Positions 18,010 to 26,529 of a DNA stretch of 64,000 nucleotides are shown here, one piece after another (within the stretch, counting starts at the first letter, position 1; each line of letters opens with the position of its first letter). Source of the stretch: Plantactinospora endophytica (GTDB taxonomy: Bacteria; Actinomycetota; Actinomycetes; Mycobacteriales; Micromonosporaceae); NCBI RefSeq assembly GCF_016862915.1, contig NZ_BONW01000021.1:523616-587615 (forward strand), in the 5' to 3' direction. The notes below the pieces were generated by a model, which did no database searches, was not told the DNA's origin, and worked only from the letters and a program-made list of their open reading frames with translations. Both the position numbers and the translations under genes were made by a program.

Positions 18010-19572
18010 CTACCCGGCGTAGGTCTCGAACTCGGCGACCCTCGGCGCGCCGTTCGAACTGGTGATGTCGAAGGTGATCTTCTTCAGCGAGGTCTGCGCG
18101 AAGGTGATCACGCCCGCCCCGCTGCCGGAGGTCAGCACCGCACCGGTGTCGGCGTTGAGCACCCGCCAGGACCCGATGCCGCCGGCCGCGCCGGACGCCT
18201 CCCGGATGTTGATCCTGGAGACCGAGGTGGCCGAGCCCCACTTGATCGAGATGGAGCCGGTCGCGCCGGCCGGCGACCAGTACGTGCCCATGTCGCCGTC
18301 CCGCACGTTGCCGTAGCTCGTCCCGCTGGCCTTGCTGGAGCCGTCGGCACCGGCCCCGAGGCTGAGGTTGGTCCCGCTCGGCGGCTGGGTGGGCGTACCG
18401 GGGTTGGTCGGGGTGGGTGTGGTCGGCCGGGGCGTGGGGTTGGTCGGCCCGGTCGTCGGCGTGGTCGGTACGCAGTTGCCGTTCGACACCTGGTTGCCCC
18501 TGTTGGCCCCGGCCGTCTGGCTGACGATGTTCGGCACGCAACTCGCCCCGTCGAGGGTGTAGGGGTACGGGATGCTGACCGTGGTGTTGGACTGCGGGTT
18601 GGGGCCGGCGGGGTTGGTGTCCTCACCCGGGGCGGACCAGGTCACGTTGTCGAAGATGTTGCCGCTGACCTGCCAGTAGCCGGCCTCCGAGGTGTAGAAG
18701 GTGCCCAGCACGTCCTTGGAGTTCCGGAAGTAGTTGTTGTCCACCTTGGCCCGGGCGCCAGCCCGGGAGTTGATCCCGGACTCGTGCAGGCTCACGTACG
18801 AGTTGTTGTAGATGTGCGCGATGCCGCCACGCAGCAGGGGCGTACGGGAGTCGATGTTCTCGTACAGGTTGTGGTGGTAGGTGAGGAACCCGTTGGCGCG
18901 GTCGCTCTCGCTGGACCCGACCAGGCCACCCCGGCCGGAGTTGCGCAGGATGCTGTAGGAGAGCGTCACGTACTGGACGTTGTCCTTCAGGTCGAAGAGG
19001 CCGTCGAAGCCCTCCGCCTCCCCGCCCGACGCCTCCAGCGTGACGTGGTCGACCCAGACGTTGCGGACGGTGCTCTCCATCCCGATGGCGTCACCACCGT
19101 TGGAGGTGGGCGAGCCCGACTTCTTCACGTTCCGGACGGTCACGTTCTGGATGATGATGTTGCTGGAATCGCGGATGTGGATGCCGAGCTGGTCGAAGAC
19201 GGCCCCGCCGCCGACGCCGATGATCGAGACGTTGCTGATCTGCTTCAGCTCGATCACGCCGGCCGCCGTGTTGCAACTGTCGCCGGAGACCTTTGTGGTG
19301 TTGCCGTGGTTGATGGTCCCGGTGACCTCGATGACGATCGGGGTGCTGCTGCTGGCCCGCCCGCACAGGGCGGCGTGGATCGCGGTTCCGGTGCTGGCCC
19401 GGACGGTCTGCCCGCCCGCACCGCCGGTGGTCCCGCCGTTCTGGGTGGCGTACCCGGTGACGCCGCCGGTCGCCGCCGACGCGCCGGGCACGGTCAGGGT
19501 CACCCCGACGGCCGCCGCGACGGCCGTGGTGGCCAGCACGGCACAGAGTCGTAGTACGGCTGGTCGTCTCAT
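18010..19572 (-). CDS. Secreted PL1 pectate lyase with C-terminal carbohydrate-binding domain
   Basis: 520 residues from ATG 19572 (GGAGAGG upstream; an extra 15 codons to 19617 lack a signal-peptide role). Signal peptide ~1-33 ending VPGASA. Residues ~35-370 form a right-handed beta-helix with VWVDHVTL, SGRGGLVGSS and YHHNLYENIDSRTPLLR, the calcium/Arg catalytic region of family PL1. A Thr/Pro-rich linker (~372-405) leads to a ~120-residue C-terminal module like an F5/8-type (discoidin) carbohydrate binder. It cleaves polygalacturonan by beta-elimination outside the cell. A palindromic operator overlaps its promoter. Confidence 0.92.
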   Translation of the reverse strand: MRRPAVLRLCAVLATTAVAAAVGVTLTVPGASAATGGVTGYATQNGGTTGGAGGQTVRASTGTAIHAALCGRASSSTPIVIEVTGTINHGNTTKVSGDSCNTAAGVIELKQISNVSIIGVGGGAVFDQLGIHIRDSSNIIIQNVTVRNVKKSGSPTSNGGDAIGMESTVRNVWVDHVTLEASGGEAEGFDGLFDLKDNVQYVTLSYSILRNSGRGGLVGSSESDRANGFLTYHHNLYENIDSRTPLLRGGIAHIYNNSYVSLHESGINSRAGARAKVDNNYFRNSKDVLGTFYTSEAGYWQVSGNIFDNVTWSAPGEDTNPAGPNPQSNTTVSIPYPYTLDGASCVPNIVSQTAGANRGNQVSNGNCVPTTPTTGPTNPTPRPTTPTPTNPGTPTQPPSGTNLSLGAGADGSSKASGTSYGNVRDGDMGTYWSPAGATGSISIKWGSATSVSRINIREASGAAGGIGSWRVLNADTGAVLTSGSGAGVITFAQTSLKKITFDITSSNGAPRVAEFETYAG

Positions 19573-19638
19573 CCTCGTTCCGCCTCTCCTTCGTGTTCGA
19601 ATCCGGATCGGCTCCACCAGGTCGATCCACCAGCGCCA

Positions 19639-19652
19639 GGAAAGCGCTTTCC
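19639..19652. promoter_or_regulatory. LacI-type palindromic operator for pectate lyase
   Basis: GGAAAGCGCTTTCC is a perfect 14-bp palindrome with the AGCGCT core. It differs from the CebR box in both flanks, so a different LacI-family repressor, perhaps responding to pectin fragments, is likely. It covers the expected transcription start. Confidence 0.75.
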
Positions 19653-19658
19653 AAAGCG

Positions 19659-19688
19659 AGGATAGAACGCCGTCTATCGAAATGGCAA
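19659..19688 (-). promoter_or_regulatory. Promoter for the pectate lyase gene
   Basis: Minus-strand TTGCCA (19688-19683), 18-base spacer, TATCCT (19664-19659), immediately upstream of the palindromic operator. Confidence 0.55.
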
Positions 19689-19721
19689 GATCCTGTCCGC
19701 CGGCTTCCGTAACCTGGGTCG

Positions 19722-22700
19722 GTGCGATTCGGAGTGCTTGGGCCGCTGGCCGTCTGGACCGACCACGGCGAGCCGGTCACGATCCCCGGCCGCAAGGTCC
19801 GGGCCCTCCTGGCCGACCTGCTGGTCGGACAGGGACGGCCGGTCTCGGTGGACCGACTGGTCGAGGACCTCTGGGGTACGACACCACCCGCCGACCCCAC
19901 CGCCGCGCTGCACGTACGCGTCTCGCAACTGCGCCGGGCACTGGCCGGTGCCGAGCCGGACGCCCGGGACCTGGTGGTCTCCCAGGCCCCCGGCTACGAA
20001 CTGCGCACCGCCCCCGACGCCGTCGACGCGGGAACGTTCACCGCACTCGTCGGGCAGGCACAGGCGACCGACGACCCGCGTACCCGGGCGGGGCTGCTCG
20101 CCGACGCGCTGGCGCTGTGGCGGGGCGGCGCCCTGGCCGACTTCGCCGACGAGGAGTTCGCCCGTACCGCCGTGGCCCGGTGGGAGGAGCAGCGGCTGAC
20201 CACCGTCGAGGCGTACGCGGAGGCCCGGCTGGACCTCGGCGAACACGGTGAACTCGTCGGCGAGCTGGCCGAGCAGGTGACCCGGCACCCGTACCGGGAA
20301 CGGCTGCGGGCGGCGCACCTGCGGGCCCTGCACCGGTCCGGCCGCACGGGCGAGGCACTGGACAGCTTCCAGGAACTGCGGCGCGGCCTCGCCGACGAAC
20401 TGGGCCTGGATCCGGGGCCGGAACTCGCCGCCCTGCACCGCGCGATCCTGGCCGGCGACCCGGCCGAGAACGCACCGGCACCCGCCCGCCGCCGACTCCT
20501 GCCCAGCGTGGCCCTGCCGGCGCCGGTGACCGAACTGATCGGCCGGGAGCACGCCGTCCGGCGGGTACGCGAACTGCTGGCCGCCGGCCGGCTGGTCACG
20601 CTCACCGGCCCGGGCGGGGTGGGCAAGACCAGCGTGGCCCTCGCGGTCGCCCGGACGGCGGTCGAGGCGTACCCGGACGGGGTCTGGCTGGTCGACCTGA
20701 CCTCCTGGGACGGGTCGGGCGACCCGGCCGAGCCGGTGCTGGCCGTACTGTCGATCCCGGACGCGCCCGGCGGTGCGGAGCCGGCGGGTGCCCGGCTGGC
20801 CGCCGCGCTGCGGGAGCGGCGGATGCTGCTGGTGCTGGACAACTGCGAGCACGTGATCGAGCCGGTGGCCGGGCTGGTCGGCGGGCTGCTGCCGGCCGCG
20901 CCCGGCCTGCGGGTCCTGGCCACCAGCCGGGAGCCGCTGCGGCTGCGCGGCGAGGCCCGCTGGGACCTGCCGCCGCTGGACCTTCCCGACACCGACGACC
21001 CGGACCGGCTCGCCCGGTCGTCCGCCGTACGGCTGTTCCTGGCCCGCGCCGGGCTGGCTCCGACACCGGAGACGGTGGCCGGGGTGGCCGAGGTGTGCCG
21101 GCGGTTGGACGGCATCCCGCTGGCGCTGGAACTGGCCGCGACCCGGGTACCGGTGCTGGGCGTGCCGGAGCTGGCGGCCCGGTTGCGGGTGCCGCAGGAC
21201 CGGTTCGGGCTGCTGGCCACCGGACCGCGCGACGCGCCGGCCCGGCAACGCACCCTGGCCGCGGTGATCGACTGGAGCTGGCGGCTGCTCGGCGAACCCG
21301 AACGGGCCCTACTGCGCCGGCTGGCCGTGCACTCAGGCGGCTGCACCCTGACCGCCGCCGAGACGGTCTGTGCCGACCCCGGCACGCCGTCCGGCACGGT
21401 GCTGGACCTGCTCGCCGGGCTGGTGGACCGCTCGCTTGTGGTACGCGGCGACGGGCCCCGGTTCCGGCTGCTGGAGTCGGTGTCCGCGTACTGCCTCGAC
21501 CGGCTGCGCGAGGCCGGCGAGGAGACGGCGGTACGGCGTCGGCACGCCGACCACTACCTGGCGCTCGCCGAGCGGGCCGATCCGGAACTACGCGGGCCCG
21601 GCCAGCGGGAGTGGCTGCGCCGGCTGGACGCCGAGGCCGCGAACCTGCGGGCCGCACTGGACACCTTCCGGCGCGAGGGTGCGGCCGAACCGGCGCTGCG
21701 GCTGGCCACGGCACTGGTCTGGTACCGCTTCCTGCGCGGCCGGCTCACCGAGGCCCGGCGGAGCCTGGCCGCCGCGCTGGCCGTACCCGGTGAGGTGCCG
21801 GACGCGGTCCGGGCCACCGCCGAGGCGTGGCACGCCGGCCTGGCGATGCGGCAGGGACAGGCCGGCCCGGAGCAGGCCGCCGAGGTGCTGCGCGGGTACG
21901 AGAAGGTGGCGGACCCGCTCGGGCAGGCGCGGGCCGAGTGGTTCCTGGCCGCGTCGATCATCGACTTCGGGGACGTGATTGCCAGCGGGGAGCTGCTGGC
22001 CCGGGCACTGGAGACGTTCCGGGCGGCCGGGGACCGGTGGGGCGAGGCGGCGGTACTCAGTACCCGGGCGATGCTGGCGCACTGGCGGGCCGACCCGGTC
22101 GCGCTGGAGGCCGACGCCCGGCGCGGCGCCGAACTCTTCGGCGAACTGGGCGACGACTGGGGCGTACTCCAGGCGACCGACTGGTTGATCGGGCACGCGG
22201 ACCTGACCGGCGACTGGGCCGAGGCGGCCCGGCTGAGCCGGGACGGTCAACGGATCGCCGAGGAGTTGGGACTCTGGTCCGACGTGGCCGGTCGACTGGC
22301 CTGGCTGGCCTGGATCTCGACGCGGCTCGGCGACTACCCGGGTGCGCTGGAGCACGCCGAGCAGGCGCGGCGGCTCGCCGCCGAACAGGGGCTGCTCGCC
22401 GGGGAGGTGTTCGCCACGATCGGACTCGCGTACGCCGCCCGTCGGGACGGCCGGCTCGACCTGGCGGAACAGCACCTGCGCTGGCTGCTGGCCTCCGCCC
22501 GGCAGCAGCAGACCGGTGACGCCCACCCGCCGTACCTGGCGATGGTGCTGATCGAACTGGGCATGCTGGCCGGGCAGTGCGGTGACCCGGCGGCGGCGCT
22601 GGCCTGGCACCAGGAAGCCTTCGACGTGGCCCGGGAACAGAACTCCCCAGCGGAGACGGCGACGGCGCTGACCGGGATGGCGGACGCGCTGGTCCGGGAC

Positions 22701-22940
22701 GCGCGGACCGACGGGTCCGGGCCGGCGATCGGCGTGGCGGCGCAACTGCTCGGGGCGGCCGACGCCGCCCGACGCGGGGCCGGGCACCGGTTCTCCGACT
22801 TCGACCGGGCCGAGCTGGACGGGATCACCGAAGCGGTGCGGGCCGCCGCCGGGGCGGACTTCGCCACCCTGTTCGCGCGGGGCGGCACGCTCAGCACCGA
22901 TCAGGCCCGATCCCTGCTGGCAGACCGGGACCGGGCCTGA
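19722..22940 (+). CDS. SARP/AfsR-family regulator with BTAD, NB-ARC and TPR domains
   Basis: 1072 residues from GTG 19722. An OmpR-type winged helix opens the protein (MRFGVLGPLAVW, with KVRALLADLLV), then the BTAD helical domain (~95-240, ending LGLDPGPELAALHRAIL). The NB-ARC ATPase shows LTGPGGVGKTS (P-loop, ~295-305), LLVLDNCEHV (Walker B), LATSREPLRL and LDGIPLALELAA. The last ~400 residues are helical repeats. Such proteins activate antibiotic or other specialised metabolism genes when bound to ATP and a signal. No biosynthetic cluster is adjacent; the divergent neighbour is the pectate lyase gene. Confidence 0.92.
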   Translation: MRFGVLGPLAVWTDHGEPVTIPGRKVRALLADLLVGQGRPVSVDRLVEDLWGTTPPADPTAALHVRVSQLRRALAGAEPDARDLVVSQAPGYELRTAPDAVDAGTFTALVGQAQATDDPRTRAGLLADALALWRGGALADFADEEFARTAVARWEEQRLTTVEAYAEARLDLGEHGELVGELAEQVTRHPYRERLRAAHLRALHRSGRTGEALDSFQELRRGLADELGLDPGPELAALHRAILAGDPAENAPAPARRRLLPSVALPAPVTELIGREHAVRRVRELLAAGRLVTLTGPGGVGKTSVALAVARTAVEAYPDGVWLVDLTSWDGSGDPAEPVLAVLSIPDAPGGAEPAGARLAAALRERRMLLVLDNCEHVIEPVAGLVGGLLPAAPGLRVLATSREPLRLRGEARWDLPPLDLPDTDDPDRLARSSAVRLFLARAGLAPTPETVAGVAEVCRRLDGIPLALELAATRVPVLGVPELAARLRVPQDRFGLLATGPRDAPARQRTLAAVIDWSWRLLGEPERALLRRLAVHSGGCTLTAAETVCADPGTPSGTVLDLLAGLVDRSLVVRGDGPRFRLLESVSAYCLDRLREAGEETAVRRRHADHYLALAERADPELRGPGQREWLRRLDAEAANLRAALDTFRREGAAEPALRLATALVWYRFLRGRLTEARRSLAAALAVPGEVPDAVRATAEAWHAGLAMRQGQAGPEQAAEVLRGYEKVADPLGQARAEWFLAASIIDFGDVIASGELLARALETFRAAGDRWGEAAVLSTRAMLAHWRADPVALEADARRGAELFGELGDDWGVLQATDWLIGHADLTGDWAEAARLSRDGQRIAEELGLWSDVAGRLAWLAWISTRLGDYPGALEHAEQARRLAAEQGLLAGEVFATIGLAYAARRDGRLDLAEQHLRWLLASARQQQTGDAHPPYLAMVLIELGMLAGQCGDPAAALAWHQEAFDVAREQNSPAETATALTGMADALVRDARTDGSGPAIGVAAQLLGAADAARRGAGHRFSDFDRAELDGITEAVRAAAGADFATLFARGGTLSTDQARSLLADRDRA

Positions 22941-22956
22941 CGACGGGCTGCCGGGC

Positions 22957-23526
22957 CTACTTGGGTACGTAGACGTGCACGACGATGCCGGAGTCGAACC
23001 GGTCGACGTCGGCCAGCCTCAGATGGGTGGTGTCGAACCCGGCGCCCTCGAACAGGTGCTTGCCGGCGCCGACGACGACCGGGAAGTACCAGAAGTGGAA
23101 CTCGTCGACCAGGCCGTGCTGCACCAGGGTGCGGTCCAACTCGCCGGTGCCCCACTTCAGGATGTTCCGGCCCGGCTGCTCCTTCAGCCGGGCGACCTCC
23201 TCGGCCACGTCACCCTTGATCAGACTGGCGTTCCAGGTCGTCTCGGTGAGCGTGCGCGAGGCGACGTACTTCGGCATCGCGTTCATCGCGTCGGCGCCGG
23301 GATCGCCGGCCCGGGACGACCACGCCTCGGCGAAACCCTGGTACGTCACCCGGCCCAGCAGCAGGGCGTCCGCCGAGTTCATCAGCTTCTCGGCGTAGCC
23401 GGCGTGGTCGGCGTCCCAGTACGGCTGGCCCCAGTGCTGCGGTTCGGCCCGGGACGCGGTGGACGGGCGGGTGTCGTCGATGATCCCGTCCAACGAGACG
23501 AAGGTCGACTCGATGAGCTTTCGCAT
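22957..23526 (-). CDS. Dihydrofolate reductase-family (RibD C-terminal-like) protein
   Basis: 189 residues from ATG 23526, with AGGAGC 10 bases upstream. It opens with KLIESTFVSLDGIIDD and contains ALLLGRVTYQGFAEAW and GTGELDRTLVQHGLVDEF, the NADPH-binding and substrate-loop pattern of the DHFR/RibD-C superfamily common in actinobacteria. It is probably a stand-alone reductase; folate metabolism is not implied. The stop lies 17 bases from that of the convergent SARP gene. The GNAT gene is divergent. Confidence 0.85.
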   Translation of the reverse strand: MRKLIESTFVSLDGIIDDTRPSTASRAEPQHWGQPYWDADHAGYAEKLMNSADALLLGRVTYQGFAEAWSSRAGDPGADAMNAMPKYVASRTLTETTWNASLIKGDVAEEVARLKEQPGRNILKWGTGELDRTLVQHGLVDEFHFWYFPVVVGAGKHLFEGAGFDTTHLRLADVDRFDSGIVVHVYVPK

Positions 23527-23644
23527 TGGTCTCTGCTCCTCTGTGCTGGTCCCCTGCCGGCGCTCCCCGATGCCGCCCGCCTGATGAACCCACTCTGCTG
23601 GAAACCCCTTACGGTTTCCTTCCGCCGGGCCTACGGTGCTAGCC

Positions 23645-24079
23645 GTGGCTGACGTGACCCTGCGGACGGCGGATGCCGGCGACGTTCCGGCCGTACTCGA
23701 CCTGTGGCGGAGGGCGGCCGAGGACGCGCACCGGCCCGTCGACACGGCACGGGCCGTTGCCGGGCTGGTCGCGCGCGACCCCGAGGCGCTGATCCTCGCC
23801 GTACGGGACTCGGTGCCGGTGGGCTCGGTGATCGCCGGCTGGGACGGCTGGCGGTGCCACCTCTACCGGCTGGCGGTGGCGCCGGAGTGCCGGGGGCTGG
23901 GGGTCGGACGGTTGCTGGTGGAGGCGGCCGAGGAACGGTTCCGGCAGCTCGGCGGAATCCGGGTCGACGCGATGGTGCTCGACGACAACGGGTTGGGCCA
24001 GCGGGCGTGGCGGGCGCTGGGGTACGAGCCGCAGGCCGAGTGGTCGCGCTGGGTCAAGCCACTGCCGGCCCAGCCGTAA
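23645..24079 (+). CDS. GNAT-family N-acetyltransferase
   Basis: About 144 residues. The acetyl-CoA pyrophosphate loop is seen in LAVAPECRGLGVGRLLVEAAEE (motif V-x-P-x-x-R-G-x-G-x-G, ~76-95), followed by MVLDDNGLGQRAWRALGYE, the C-terminal GNAT strand/helix. The substrate is unknown. GTG 23645 is chosen, with GTG 23636 also possible. There is no ribosome site, so the transcript may be leaderless. Confidence 0.85.
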   Translation: MADVTLRTADAGDVPAVLDLWRRAAEDAHRPVDTARAVAGLVARDPEALILAVRDSVPVGSVIAGWDGWRCHLYRLAVAPECRGLGVGRLLVEAAEERFRQLGGIRVDAMVLDDNGLGQRAWRALGYEPQAEWSRWVKPLPAQP

Positions 24080-24135
24080 CATCACTCTTCCGACTCCGAG
24101 AGGCGATGACCTTTCGCGTTCGGGGCGGCATCCTG

Positions 24136-24152
24136 AACGGGTACGACCCGTT
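24136..24152. promoter_or_regulatory. Short palindrome upstream of the Ntn-hydrolase gene
   Basis: AACGGGT ACG ACCCGTT, perfect 7-base arms with a 3-base centre, 17 bases before the gene start. It could be an operator or a small hairpin. No regulator is identified. Confidence 0.35.
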
Positions 24153-24168
24153 GCCATGAGGAGTTGCC

Positions 24169-24747
24169 GTGACCGCGATCGTCGGGCTGGTCCACGATGG
24201 AGTCGTCTACATCGGCGGCGACTCCGCCGGCGTCTCCGGGTACTCGATGACGGTCCGCGCCGACGCCAAGGTCTTCCGGATCGGCCCGTACGTGTTCGGG
24301 TTCACCACCTCGTTCCGGATGGGACAGCTCATCCGATACGCCCTCGTCGCGCCCACTCCTGCCGGCAACCTCGACCGGTTCATGGCGACGACCTTCGTCA
24401 ACGCCGTACGCGAGTGTCTGAAGGAGGGCGGCTGGGCGAAGAGGGACAACGACCGGGAGGAGGGCGGGACGTTCCTGGTCGGTGTGCGCGGCCGGCTCTT
24501 CACCGTCGAGGACGACTACCAGGTGGGAGCGAGCGCGGACGGGTACGCGGCGGTCGGCTGCGGCAGCGAGATCGCCCTCGGAGCGCTGTTCGCGACCGCG
24601 CGTACCTCGATGCCGCCGAAGCAGCGGGTCACCATCGCCCTGGAGGCGGCGGAGCGGTTCAGCGCGGGTGTCCGGGGACCGTTCCTGGTCAAGAAGGCGC
24701 GCCGGTTCGACTCCGACGGACGGAAAACGCCTGCTACTTCCATCTGA
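24169..24747 (+). CDS. Orphan proteasome beta-like Ntn hydrolase
   Basis: 192 residues from GTG 24169 (GAGGAGTTGCC site). If the initiator Met is removed, the chain begins with Thr1, and Asp17 (in YIGGDSAG) and Lys33 (in ADAKVFRIG) fall at exactly the positions of the catalytic triad of 20S beta subunits and HslV. A GCGSEIALGA segment matches the later conserved Gly-Ser-rich motif. It has no propeptide and no alpha subunit or ATPase next to it, so it resembles orphan HslV/Anbu-like peptidases found in bacteria and some actinophages. It is probably a self-assembling peptidase. Target and regulation are unknown. Confidence 0.75.
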   Translation: MTAIVGLVHDGVVYIGGDSAGVSGYSMTVRADAKVFRIGPYVFGFTTSFRMGQLIRYALVAPTPAGNLDRFMATTFVNAVRECLKEGGWAKRDNDREEGGTFLVGVRGRLFTVEDDYQVGASADGYAAVGCGSEIALGALFATARTSMPPKQRVTIALEAAERFSAGVRGPFLVKKARRFDSDGRKTPATSI

Positions 24748-24988
24748 AGTGGACGAAGAGCCGGCCGAAGTTCTTGGAGTCCTTCTCGACCCGGTGGTAG
24801 AGCTGCTTGATCTCCTTCTGGTCGAGGAAGCGGAGCACCCGCTTCTTGAGCTGCCCCGACCCCTTGCCCGGGATGATCTCGACCATGGTGGCCTTCTTGG
24901 CCACCGCCTCGTCCATGATCCCGCGCAGTGCCCGGTCGATGTCGTGGCCCTTGTTGAAGATGTCGTGCAGGTCGAGCTTGAGCTTCAT
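24734..24988 (-). CDS. Smr-domain protein
   Basis: An 84-residue stand-alone Smr (MutS2 C-terminal-like) domain with LKLDLHDIF at the start and MVEIIPGKGSGQLKKRVLRF, the GKGxGxL loop of nucleic-acid nicking/binding Smr domains. The His usually found before GKG is Pro here. It may act on DNA or on stalled-ribosome mRNA as bacterial Smr proteins do. ATG 24988 is the start. The 3' end overlaps the convergent Ntn-hydrolase gene by 14 bases. Confidence 0.8.
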   Translation of the reverse strand: MKLKLDLHDIFNKGHDIDRALRGIMDEAVAKKATMVEIIPGKGSGQLKKRVLRFLDQKEIKQLYHRVEKDSKNFGRLFVHFRWK

Positions 24989-25079
24989 CGGCGGGTCCCC
25001 GGCCGGGCAGCGTCCATGGCACCCGATGGTAGGCGCACCGGCCGGGCGGTGCCGACGGCCGGCGCGCCGCTCCGGCGGG

Positions 25080-25448
25080 TCACCGTCGGCCGCCGACCCG
25101 GGTCTCGACGCGCTCCAGCGCGATCCGGTAGTCGTCGTTCTCCGCGTACATCGCGGCGGCGATCCGGAGGTGCCGGAGGGCTTCCTCGGGGCGGCCGACC
25201 CGCTCCAGGGTGCGACCGAGGACATGGTGCGCGTAGTGGTCGCTCGGGTCGCGTTGTACCAGTGTGCGCAGGTGCTCCTCGGCCCGGGCGAGCTGGGCCG
25301 ACTGGAAGTACGCACGGGCCAGCAACTGCCGTACGGAGGCGTTGTCGGGCTCGGCCTCGACGATGGGCTCCAACAACCGGGCAGCTCCGGACGGGTCCCC
25401 GGTCTCGAAGTACATGGTCGCCCGCCGGTACTCGGCCAGAAGATCCAC
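25080..25448 (-). CDS. Tetratricopeptide-repeat protein
   Basis: About 122 residues made of three TPR-like helix pairs (MYFETGDPSGAARLLEPIVE, YFQSAQLARAEEHLRTLVQ, VLGRTLERVGRPEEALRHL). It presumably mediates a protein contact; the partner is unknown. GTG 25448 is chosen because AGGAGG lies 8 bases upstream; a GTG three codons earlier would overlap that site. Confidence 0.8.
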   Translation of the reverse strand: MDLLAEYRRATMYFETGDPSGAARLLEPIVEAEPDNASVRQLLARAYFQSAQLARAEEHLRTLVQRDPSDHYAHHVLGRTLERVGRPEEALRHLRIAAAMYAENDDYRIALERVETRVGGRR

Positions 25449-25565
25449 TAGACCCACCTCCTCGTATCGCGACTACTTCCCCCCGACGCTGACACAACAC
25501 CGCCAGCAGCGCGACTGTTCCGACCGACGAGATCACGACGGTGCGGAAGGGCGTGGCCTGCCGTC

Positions 25566-25620
25566 GACCTGGACACCAGGTGCGCTACCGCCGCCGGGTA
25601 ACGCCTCCGGTGTCCAGGTC
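25566..25620 (-). terminator. Inverted repeat downstream of the glucokinase gene
   Basis: Perfect 12-bp arms GACCTGGACACC (25566-25577) and GGTGTCCAGGTC (25609-25620), 44 bases past the stop of the minus-strand kinase gene. Probable terminator. Confidence 0.6.
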
Positions 25621-25663
25621 TGTCGGATGGGCGGGCGGCGGCGGGCCAGGTGGGCGGACCCGG

Positions 25664-26419
25664 TCAGGTCCGACCGGAGCGCAGCTCCCAGGCGCGTACC
25701 CCGCCGAGGATGCCGGCGCTGTTCGGCACCACCACCACGTCGTCGCCCATCCGGGTCACCTGCTCCGGCCGGACCAGCCGCGAGTTTCCGCCGCCCAGGT
25801 AGAGCCGGTCCCAGAGGAAGACCGGGCGCAGCCCCTCCACCACTCCCTGGACCCGACGCGACCAGAAGGCGTCCCCGAGCCGGCGCCGCTCGTGCTCGCC
25901 GATGTAGGTGTCGTAGCTCATCCCCCACCGGACCGGAGCCTGGGACAGTTCCAGGTGCGGGGCGAGCAGGCCGCCGTCGAAGAGCGCGCAGCCGAGCCCG
26001 GTGCCGAGGGTGAGCACCAGCTCCAGTCCGGTCCCGGCGACCACACCGGCGCCGTGCACCTCGGCGTCGTTCAGCACCAGCGTCGGCATGCCGAACGCGT
26101 CGGTGAGCGCGCTGCGCACGTCGAAACCCGACCACTCGGCGACCAGGTCCGGGTCCGGCTTGGTGCGCGGCCCGGCCCGGGTGACGTAGTGCGGGGTGGC
26201 CACCACGACGCCGTGCCGGAGCATGCCGGGCATCCCGACGGTGACCCGGTCGGCCGCCGGCAGCCGGCCGCCGAGATCCAGCAGCGTCTTGACGAAGAGC
26301 GCGGTCGGCAACGGGTACGGGGTCGGCACCCGCAGCGGCCGGGTCCGCATCGTGCCGGCGTCGTCGAGTACGGACGCCTTGATCCCGCCGCCACCGCAGT
26401 CGACCGCCAACGTGGTCAT
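25664..26419 (-). CDS. ROK-type polyphosphate glucokinase-like protein
   Basis: 251 residues from ATG 26419. The N-terminal phosphate loop LAVDCGGGGIKASVLDD, a catalytic Asp in LVLNDAEVHGAGV and the glycine-rich LVLTLGTGLGCALFDGG match the polyphosphate/ATP glucokinase branch of the ROK/hexokinase fold. It probably phosphorylates glucose with polyphosphate or ATP in the cytosol. The family's usual Cys zinc site is absent, as in other polyphosphate glucokinases. It is divergent from the ABC-F gene. Confidence 0.82.
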   Translation of the reverse strand: MTTLAVDCGGGGIKASVLDDAGTMRTRPLRVPTPYPLPTALFVKTLLDLGGRLPAADRVTVGMPGMLRHGVVVATPHYVTRAGPRTKPDPDLVAEWSGFDVRSALTDAFGMPTLVLNDAEVHGAGVVAGTGLELVLTLGTGLGCALFDGGLLAPHLELSQAPVRWGMSYDTYIGEHERRRLGDAFWSRRVQGVVEGLRPVFLWDRLYLGGGNSRLVRPEQVTRMGDDVVVVPNSAGILGGVRAWELRSGRT

Positions 26420-26529
26420 CACAGGGATCAGTGTGCTCCTCCGCCGACCGGCCGTACCCCGGTGGCGGGACACCGCACCTCGACAGGCCGGACAGTACGC
26501 CCTCACGGCCGGATAGCATCTGAGGTCTC

